A stretch of 21,019 nucleotides of DNA. Source: a virus. The stretch spans positions 1-21,019 of the IMG/VR virus record IMGVR_UViG_3300024348_000295, one strand, 5' to 3'. Made by a program: the position numbers and the translations under genes. Under the pieces are notes generated by a model that was not told the origin of the DNA, did not search any database, and was given only the letters and a program-made list of their open reading frames with translations. This document shows, piece by piece, positions 1 through 7,600 of this stretch (its first letter is position 1; each line of letters opens with the position of its first letter).

Positions 1-802
1 TTTCCATCAATACATCAATTTCTTTTTGTGCATCATCATAAATTTGCCTTCCGTTTAGTTCAACTCCACCTGGCAATTTAACACCCTGAAACTTGATCAA
101 ATTTTGCCCCCACTGTCTTTTTATCAGAGACGTTAAATATGGTTTTATAAAAGAATCGTTCCAAACTCTAGAATAATCATTCGGATCTAAAACAGCATAA
201 CAATCAATAATTATATACTGTCCAGGTCTAACTGATGACCAATCAATATCTAAATATAATCTATCTTGTCTTTTATTAAATCTTATTTGTTTTTGGGTAT
301 TTAATAGAAAATCTAAATCCTCTAGGTATGTTTTTACCATAGCATATGATAATAACTCTGTAGATCCCCAGTAATAAATATCGTTTAAAAATAACTGATA
401 TTTGACACTAAACATGCTACTTGTTATAGTGTTGTCTCCATCAAATAAAAATAATTTATTTACTCCAATTATTGATGGTGGAACTTGCAAATAATTACTA
501 TTTTCCTCATACCTAAAAGTTGTTGCAGTTCCTACGATATTTGTTGTAACTGTTGTAGTTACAATACCAACTGCATCTTTATTTCCTCCCCTAGATCTTC
601 CTCTATTGATATCTTCTTCGGTAATTTTGTATTTGAAAAACGTTGGATAAACACCATCAAAGTGTCTTTCCTGAAAAAATTGAATAGCATCATCAACTAA
701 ATCATCTATTTGCTCATCGGCAACATTTATTTCCAAAACTGGCGCTCCCAGTTTCCTCTTACAATAATCTATTAGTTCTTGTCTAGTAGATGGTTGCGCC
801 AT
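1..802 (-). CDS. 13: Neck protein, T4 gp13 family (3' end cut off by window edge)
   Basis: This should be a virion neck (head-tail connector region) protein. The reading frame starts at ATG 802 (MAQPSTRQELIDYCKRKLG) and stays open for 267 codons to the left edge, so the C-terminus is missing. The N-terminal ~45 residues are helical (ELIDYCKRKLGAPVLEINV, then QIDDLVDDAIQFF and ERHFDGV). T4 gp13, from memory, has the matching pattern LGAPIINVEL..QIYD...YHFDGV. Near the end, LIKRQWGQNLIKFQGVKLPG and GVELNGRQIYDDAQKEID parallel the T4 gp13 segment LPGGVTIDGQRLIEEA. A Thr/Val-rich stretch (about residues 71-90, TTTVTTNIVGTATTF) sits between these conserved ends. T4 gp13 is about 309 aa, so about 40 residues may be missing. 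A good ribosome site (AAGAGG, 811-816) supports the start, and a late promoter box lies just upstream. gp14 would be expected next, beyond the window. Confidence 0.82.
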   Translation of the reverse strand, partial: MAQPSTRQELIDYCKRKLGAPVLEINVADEQIDDLVDDAIQFFQERHFDGVYPTFFKYKITEEDINRGRSRGGNKDAVGIVTTTVTTNIVGTATTFRYEENSNYLQVPPSIIGVNKLFLFDGDNTITSSMFSVKYQLFLNDIYYWGSTELLSYAMVKTYLEDLDFLLNTQKQIRFNKRQDRLYLDIDWSSVRPGQYIIIDCYAVLDPNDYSRVWNDSFIKPYLTSLIKRQWGQNLIKFQGVKLPGGVELNGRQIYDDAQKEIDVLME

Positions 803-810
803 TACTTTTA

Positions 811-816
811 CCTCTT
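811..816 (-). promoter_or_regulatory. Ribosome binding site of the gp13 gene
   Basis: On the coding strand the sequence reads AAGAGG, with 8 bases before ATG 802. It is one of the best Shine-Dalgarno matches in the window and fixes the start. It lies just downstream of the CATAAATA box at 821-828, so the leader of a late transcript starting there would be only about a dozen bases long. Confidence 0.65.
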
Positions 817-820
817 AAAA

Positions 821-828
821 TATTTATG
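821..828 (-). promoter_or_regulatory. T4-type late promoter box (CATAAATA) before gp13
   Basis: The coding strand reads CATAAATA, seven of eight bases of the T4 late consensus TATAAATA, which is recognised by the gp55 sigma-like factor. The box spans the TAA stop (824-826) of the 128-aa gene upstream. It ends 18 bases before the gp13 start. The same box at the same distance occurs before the gp8 gene. No -35 element is expected for T4-type late promoters. The match is short, so chance is possible, but its position in one of the two 21-base gaps of the window favours a real promoter. Confidence 0.55.
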
Positions 829-1210
829 GTGCTGAAGATATTCCTGGTTTTATAATTATATTTCCATCAACTATTCTGTATACAGTTGATCCAGAACTTA
901 CGAGAATGTCATAAACATATCTACCTTCAACTAAAGATCTGGTGTCACTACTGCCTAAAGAAATACTAAATTTTCCTCCCACAGCACTAGTAAATCCAAC
1001 ATTAAAAGTTGCGACAGCATATGAAGTTGATCCAATTGAAACGCTTTTTGCCATTTGAGAAGATCCTGACCAACCTTCAAAATTAAATGGCGAATTTGAA
1101 GTGTTGACAACATCAAAGTTTGCCTTAAATGTTGCCCCAGTATTAATTGTCAAATTCACTGCATATGGAGTTCCTGAGTCTGGATCAAACGTTATTTTTC
1201 TAGTTGTCAT
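824..1210 (-). CDS. Small beta-sandwich-like virion protein (BppU N-terminal-like)
   Basis: A 128-aa protein with no signal peptide, membrane segment or cysteine. It starts MTTRKITFDPDSGTPYAVNL and continues with an alternating hydrophobic/polar pattern typical of a beta-sandwich. It has the layout of small structural proteins that I recall beside the neck genes of marine T4-like phages, and of the N-terminal domain of baseplate protein BppU (Pfam PF10651). These features are an early TGATFKANF strand, a middle GWSGSSQMAKS strand, and a late EGRYVYDILVSSGSTVYRIV hairpin followed by DGNIIIKP. The role is inferred: a decoration or connector component of the neck or baseplate. The ATG at 1210 is preceded by GGGGAT (1216-1221) at 5 bases. 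The gene overlaps the end of its upstream neighbour by 11 bases, which suggests coupled translation. It shares the SIGST/SGST turn motif with the giant proteins. Confidence 0.72.
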   Translation of the reverse strand: MTTRKITFDPDSGTPYAVNLTINTGATFKANFDVVNTSNSPFNFEGWSGSSQMAKSVSIGSTSYAVATFNVGFTSAVGGKFSISLGSSDTRSLVEGRYVYDILVSSGSTVYRIVDGNIIIKPGISSAP

Positions 1211-1382
1211 TAGAAATCCCCAGATTTAAAATTACTTCCTGCTGTTTTAAATATAATTTGTAATAACATTTTGCAACTTTTTTTAACTCTTCAATATCAT
1301 CAATACTATCTATCTCATTTGAATATTTAAAATATTCAAAACTTTTACTTAAGTTTTCCAAATTAATGCTATCAGGATCCAT
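1200..1382 (-). CDS. Small acidic helical protein, conserved in T4-like cyanophages, function unknown
   Basis: A 60-aa protein starting MDPDSINLENLSKSFEYFKY, then DDIEELKKVAKCYYKLYLKQ and a short polar tail. It appears all-helical, with two or three amphipathic helices. It is acidic in the first half, has a single cysteine (in VAKCYYKLY) and no membrane segment. I recall similar short ORFs next to the baseplate genes of marine T4-like phages but know no function. The start is well supported: AAGAGGG (1390-1396) lies 7 bases before ATG 1382. It overlaps both neighbours by exactly 11 bases (1372-1382 and 1200-1210), so the three small genes are probably translated as a coupled set. A small baseplate-assembly factor or minor virion component would fit the context, but nothing in the sequence proves either. 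Confidence 0.7.
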   Translation of the reverse strand: MDPDSINLENLSKSFEYFKYSNEIDSIDDIEELKKVAKCYYKLYLKQQEVILNLGISNDN

Positions 1383-1596
1383 TCGACAACCCTCTTAATA
1401 AATTTTTGATCTCATCAAGATCGCCTTTTATATTAGCAAGATCTTTTTCCATATTCTGTATTTTTTGATTCTCTTCACTTTTCATTTGTCTTCTTGCCAA
1501 GTATTCATTATATTCTGACATATTTGTATTGATGATAGAATTTGTTCTTGAATCTCTTTTGAGGTGAGAATAACCCTCTATATTGGAGTATTCCAT
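1372..1596 (-). CDS. Small coiled-coil protein between the DUF4815 giant gene and the neck cluster
   Basis: A 74-aa protein, using ATG 1596 (MEYSNIEGYSHLKRDSRTNS). The N-terminal third contains EGYSHLKRD and a following IINTNMSEYNEYLARR segment that I recall as conserved in small cyanophage proteins near the baseplate genes. The C-terminal half, about residues 38-70, is a charged heptad-like helix (NQKIQNMEKDLANIKGDLDE, then IKNLLRGL), so a parallel coiled-coil oligomer is likely. A longer TTG start at 1611 would add MLNNI and overlap the preceding stop. I prefer ATG 1596, which lies 7 bases after the TAA of the giant gene, although neither start has a clear Shine-Dalgarno; re-initiation after the giant gene is plausible. 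Its function is unknown; a short bundle linking trimers or hexamers in the baseplate or neck is a guess. Confidence 0.68.
   Translation of the reverse strand: MEYSNIEGYSHLKRDSRTNSIINTNMSEYNEYLARRQMKSEENQKIQNMEKDLANIKGDLDEIKNLLRGLSNGS
1390..1396 (-). promoter_or_regulatory. Ribosome binding site of the 60-aa gene
   Basis: The coding strand reads AAGAGGG, with 7 bases before ATG 1382. It lies inside the end of the coiled-coil gene and fixes the start of the 60-aa gene. Such a strong site in overlapping coding sequence is good evidence that the small gene is real. Confidence 0.65.
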
Positions 1597-1603
1597 AATA
1601 TTA

Positions 1604-4600
1604 TTAAGCAAGTGCGATAACTCTTAGATTCTTAAATCTTGGTGGATAAACTTGATTTGTCGAAGACATAACAATTTTAATCCGATAAGTCTTAAAGCTT
1701 GGCAGATTGTCAATAGTAAACTTGTATTCATTGAATGGAAGTTGATTGGATTCAAATCCAAGATAAGATGATGGAGTTACATACTTATCTGGGCGGCCAC
1801 TGTTGTTAGAAATATTGATCTTGTCCCATCCTGGGAATGGAACAAATATTGGATCGGAATTCTCTTTAGTGTCTATCGCATAGAAAACCCTAATGTCTGC
1901 AAATGTATTAATATAAGCATCCAAGATCACTTGTATTGATGAAGCTGGAGTTGTTAGTATATTTTCCTTTGAAATATACTGGAAGGCATTAGGATCATCT
2001 GAAATAGAGTTTACTCTACTATCTGTGACATAATCAGTAATTGGGTTATTAATTCTATTGGAGGTTAATATAATATTTGATCTTTGAAGATCTACAACAG
2101 GACTTATTCTGGGATCAGAGGTGCTCAATAGAACTCTCATATTAAATGACTTATTGCCAGGTAAAGAGTTTAAATATGTTGATTCATTTATGGAAGATGC
2201 AATCAGTCTTGGGCTATCAAGATAATTTGTTTCATTTAGAGATATAGTTTCAAATCCCTGGTCCGCATATGGAACTTCATTTCCATCAATACTCTTTCCA
2301 GATACTGTTCTGATCTGTCCACTAATAGATGTCCCTCTCACAGTCATATTTTGAATCATTGGGGTTATGATTTCATATGGAATGTTCTGAGAAGCTCTTA
2401 CATTCTTTCCACCCGCAGTTTTGGTTTGGTTGATGTAAAGTTTGGGGAAACTAGTTCCAACAGATCTATCTACTCCATATGTTCCTGAGGTATCAATCTT
2501 AATATTATATGAATCAAAATCATTTGGATTTGTTAGTGTTACATTATTTAAGTTGTGATTTGCGTTAACTCTAAGTAGAGAAACACCACTTAGTTCATAC
2601 TTATAAACTGGAGTTCCCGTTGGATAATTTCTAGAATTTCCAGATACTGCTCTAACAATATTTCCTCCAATTTGTCCGGTTGAAGTTGAAGTATAAGATA
2701 TTACCTCATCTCCAATTAAAACATATCCAACATTTGTAGTTCCAATTCCAATATTTTCAAAAGTGCCAAAGTCAGCAATATTCTCAACAGAAATCGGACC
2801 AGTAGAGTCAGTTGTATATGGTGCTGTTAGTTTTGTTGGTGGAACATCTGATTGAACACCTTGAATAGAAACAATATTATTTTCAAAATACATTCCGTGG
2901 TTTTTATGATTGACCTTGATATGGAGACCATCAGTGACCACAGAGATGCTTGAAATATCAACACCACCACCGACTGTAGAGTTGAGAGTTGTTGTTATTC
3001 CGAGACTATTGATAAACTTGACAGTGTTTCCAACCCCCGTAACAAAGTCTCCTTGAACATTATCAAGTATTAATTCATTTGTGCTAGCAATTGAAACTAT
3101 AGAGAACCTAGCATTTGTTCCGGTTGAGAATGAACCAAGAGAATTGATACCAACAACATCACCTGTCTTGTATCCGTTTCCGCCATTTGTTATTGTTGCT
3201 GCTACTGCTACTCCTCCATTTATCGTTATATCTGCTAAAGCTCCAGATCCACTACCAGTAATCGTTTGTAGTGATACTCCAGAATAGGTATATGAACCAC
3301 CCATATCAATAGATGGAGTATACCCTATTCCAGTATTAATAATCGATAATGTAGTTCCAGATACACCCGCACCACCAACATAATTTCCCGTAGCATTTGA
3401 ACCATCTTGTAATACGGTATTTCCTAATTTCAAATCAGAATCTAGTAATGAAGTGTCTAACTGAACCCTAACTCTTCTGGAACTTAAATCGAGTGGATTT
3501 GTTACTAGGAATGGAACTTGCCCATTTCCTCCTGCAAGTGGTGGGTTATAGTATTCCAAAGTACCACTATCAATGAAGTCTGCTCTATGTAAAACAAACT
3601 TAAGATCTTCCCACTGACTAGCATCCCAAGTAGAACCATTTTGGGATTTAAATAGAGATCCTAGATATGGTTGATTTGAAATAAACTCTTGAGTAATTAG
3701 ATCATTTTCACCAACTCTTGAAATATAAACAGAATATTTTGTAGAATTTGACAGTAAAACAATAGCATAATCTTTCCCACCTTCAAGATAAACCGGAGCT
3801 TTAAAGGTAAATGATGTTGAAACTGATCCATCACCAGAAACATTAATTTCCGATGGATTAATAACAACTTCGGAGAACGGGAGAACTCTTTGTGTTGGAA
3901 CACCGAGGTCTACAGTTCTTATTTGTAAAGTTGCAGGAATATCTGTGTCATCTACTGTTCGGAAATAAACTTCACATCTTGTTATGAAGACACCAGTTGC
4001 CTCAGTAACTGAGAAAGTTTGAGCTAGAGGATCTCTTCCATTAAAATTATATGGGAGATTGGAACCAAACTGCCTTCTAAAAGCGGAAGTAAATCCTAAT
4101 TGTTGAGATATTCCAACATCAATAATTTCTTGATTTGTTAATCCAGCAGCTGCACCCGCCCTCGCATTTCCAAGTGCTATTAGACCAAAATTATCATTAA
4201 ATGGATTTGTATCTTGAATAGTTGGATTTGCTCTTTCAATAAACTGCCTCAAATCTGGTGCAGTTTGTGTAAATGATTGGGTTTCAATTCTAGCATTTCT
4301 TACTGATAAAATGCTTTCCTGAACTGTTTCAATATTTCCCTGAGATGCAAATCCTTCTTCCGCTACTGTCACTGATGTATTAATATCATTTAAGGAACTA
4401 TCGATGAGTCTGAAGGACTTTAATCCAGTTTCAAATCTTGGGAACCCAGATACATTTGGATTTGGGATGTAAAAACTACCTTGCAGATTGGATGTAATAT
4501 CTGTAATAAGTCTTACATTTGTTATTGTTGCTTGAGCACCACTGGTTTGACCAACTAAAATCATATTAGATTCAACCCAACCACTAAATTCGCCATTCAC

Positions 4601-7600
4601 TTTATTCGATAAAGAATACAAATCAACGTTTAAAATAGATGATGTTGATGAATATGAACTTTGAACAACGCTATTATCGTATGGATTGGCCGAGTATGTT
4701 GATGTTGGGGAATAATAAGGTCCTTCTCTGTGGTTGGATTGAGCAACTCTAAAGGTTATGCTTGGAGACCACTCATTCCAGTTTTCTCCACCCAAATCTA
4801 ATCCGGTTGGTCTTGTTGAACCAACTACAGTTTCTCCGGTTAGGAAAGAACCAGAAATCATAGCAATTTCTAACAGTTTTGGAACGCAGAATCTAGTTAC
4901 ATCTCTACCATCAAAGAAAGCATAAATTTGAGTTAATGGTTTTAATCTCTTAGAGTTAAATGTAACATTTCTAGATCTCATAAATGGTGAGAGATCTCTG
5001 CTAACAACTCTATCTCCAAGAGAAGTGGTATCAAACTGTTCAGACACCAATGTTCTTGTTCCAGTTCTTCTGCTTTCGACAACTCTTGCGGTCGAAAATC
5101 TTGGCAAATCATTTGGTTTTGGTGCCGTTGAAGATTGTTGTCCCGCTCCAGTCCAAATAGTTTGCCAAGAATTCCATAAAATAGGCGAAAATCCTGTCTG
5201 CGGATCAAGATTTAAAGTTCTTGATAGTCTAGAAACAGTTTCGGCAAAATCACCCTCTTGTCTTATAATTGTTGCTTCAATCCTTACTGTATCAACCCAA
5301 GTATCTGATGATGGGGTGAGATCAAGGGTTCCTTCCCAGAAACTGATCAAGAAAGGAGTTACGCTCTCGGATCTAGTTCCAAATGGTTGTTTTAACCATT
5401 CAGTTTCGCCATAATCTAGAGTAACTATATCTTCATTTCTTCTAATATTGATTCCAGTTGGTCTTACTACAGATGGATCTTCACCCAATACAATTGAAGA
5501 ATATGGTTGCAAATCAATAGATGTTGTATAGTGTTGGGGTCTTAACTCTTTATTGTTTAAGTCAATACTATTTTTTGGAAAAACTTTTTCTTCCTGTGGA
5601 ATTAAAGTAGAGAAGTTATCGACAAAGAAACCTGATTTAAATCTATTAAGTCCCTCAGAATCTGGAATAAAGAGATTTGAGGTATCAGTTTCTAATAGTG
5701 ATAGTGCCGTATAATATTCTAAATTTTTAATTCTGTCTTCCAGGTTTTTGATATCTTTCATTTGATATCTCTTATACTGGAGGAAATTGAAACTAATATC
5801 TCTCACATTATAAAGATACGCAGGAAGGAAAGACGTTGCTATTTCGATAGCATCATCTACTACCACCGGTCTTTCTGGTTTTTCAGAAGGTGTTCCATAT
5901 TTTATTTGGAAGTTTCCATCTTTTGATAAGAAAATTCTATCAATTCTTGGAAGATAGAAAGAGAAACTTGTCAATATTGTTTCGTCTGAAGCTAAAATAT
6001 TGGAAGCACTATTTCCAGAACCACTAAAGTCTCTTCCATAGAACTCAAGAGGAGATCTTGACCCTTCAGAAACAGAGTAAACACTGACCTTGGGGCGAAT
6101 ATCGATAATATCAGTATTTCTTATGTTGTTAATAGACTGAATATCCTTAGAATAATCAAATGTATTATATGAATTTGCGGTAGTGATATCACCATCATCT
6201 GTAGATTCATAATAACCGTTTGAGAAATATATCTTTACTTTATGAGTTGGAGATGCAACTCCAGACTTCCTCACGAGGGTTCCGTAGTCATAGAATGATC
6301 CCGTTTGACCATTAGTAAAAATGAAATTATCTGAAATGTTGAAACTAGTGCTTTGAATTGTTGATACTGTAGACTGAACACTCGACTCTTCAAAAATAAC
6401 AGCCTCACCCTCTCTCAACTTAATATCATTTTGAGAAATATATGATATTTGTGAATCATTTATTCTTTCGGCAACGACAGCAACAGCACCTGAAGATTGC
6501 CCAACAAATCTTTCGCCAATTATCAAGTCGCTTGTTTTACTTGAAGGTCCACTAATTGAGGAAAGTATTGCCGTTGGTGCTAATGGTTGTAGATTTGGTT
6601 TTGATGCCTCATAAACACCCAACACTTCAATAATATCCGAATTGTTTATGGAAATAATATCATCTTGCACTCTAGTTCCGTATGGATAGTTTCCATAGGA
6701 TAGACCATCATTTAAAGTTGTTGCTCCAATTCCAGAAGAAGAAATTGAAGACTTATCTATGGTAATTGAGTTTACTCTATTTTTTAACTTTACTTTTGCT
6801 TTTGGTTTTACTTTTCTGAGAGTAGCAACTAGTGTCGCTCCAGTGTCATTTGAACCCAAATTATAGATTTGGAGTTCTTTTGAACCACTAGTTAATGTAA
6901 ATCTATCAGATGTTAAAATTTCAGTCTGTCCATCAGATCTAATTAAAGTATATCTTTCTTCATCGAAAGGTAAGAAAGATTCATTAGTATCTGCAGTTAT
7001 TATTGAAGATAACTGATTATTAATAATATTTACCGTATATGTTTTTCTTATAATTAAGGAAGCATCGGTCAAATCTACATTGGATACGTTAAACTTTGGA
7101 AGTGCGGTATATAAAGTATTATCGTCCGAATCTTCTAATTTGGTTGTAAGAACTTTAAAATCGCTTACTTCAGTCAGTGTTGTTGGAAGTTTTCCATTAC
7201 AAATATTAGCAACAGTAGATACTCCAACAATATTGGCATGAGAAGTGCCAATTGATACTACTTTTCCGAAGAATGGATCTGGGAGTGTTGTTGTTGTATA
7301 CGAAACAAGATTTCCTTTTTTAATTATTGCTCCTGGGAACTGGGCATTTGGTGATACAACTCTACTTGCAAATACTGGATCGCTATAAGTAATAGAACCT
7401 CCCAAAATTGTTTGTGAGGTATTTGTAAATGTCACAGCACTTCCAACTGCAATAACAGAAGAGGAAGTTGATGCTGTTCCAATTAAAACAAATGTATTTC
7501 CGACAGAAACTATTCTTGCCTCTACTAGTTGATTTGTAGATCCAATTGTAATTCTGGATTGGGATAAATTGTAAGATCCAACAACACCTGCTGGTATTGA

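Noticed and set aside
485-700. Plus-strand 71-codon open frame at the left end
   Set aside because: It lies opposite the gp13 family gene, whose protein shows clear family motifs. Its Cys/Ser/Ile-rich product reflects the antisense of AT-rich codons.
1597-1611. TTG start at 1611 for the coiled-coil gene
   Set aside because: It would add only MLNNI, has no ribosome site, and the ATG at 1596 fits the conserved-looking N-terminus better.
5025-5414. 129-codon plus-strand open frame inside the DUF4815 gene
   Set aside because: It is antisense to a well-supported gene, has odd composition (Cys- and Pro-containing, no recognisable pattern) and no ribosome site. It is a shadow frame, like the other plus-strand frames.
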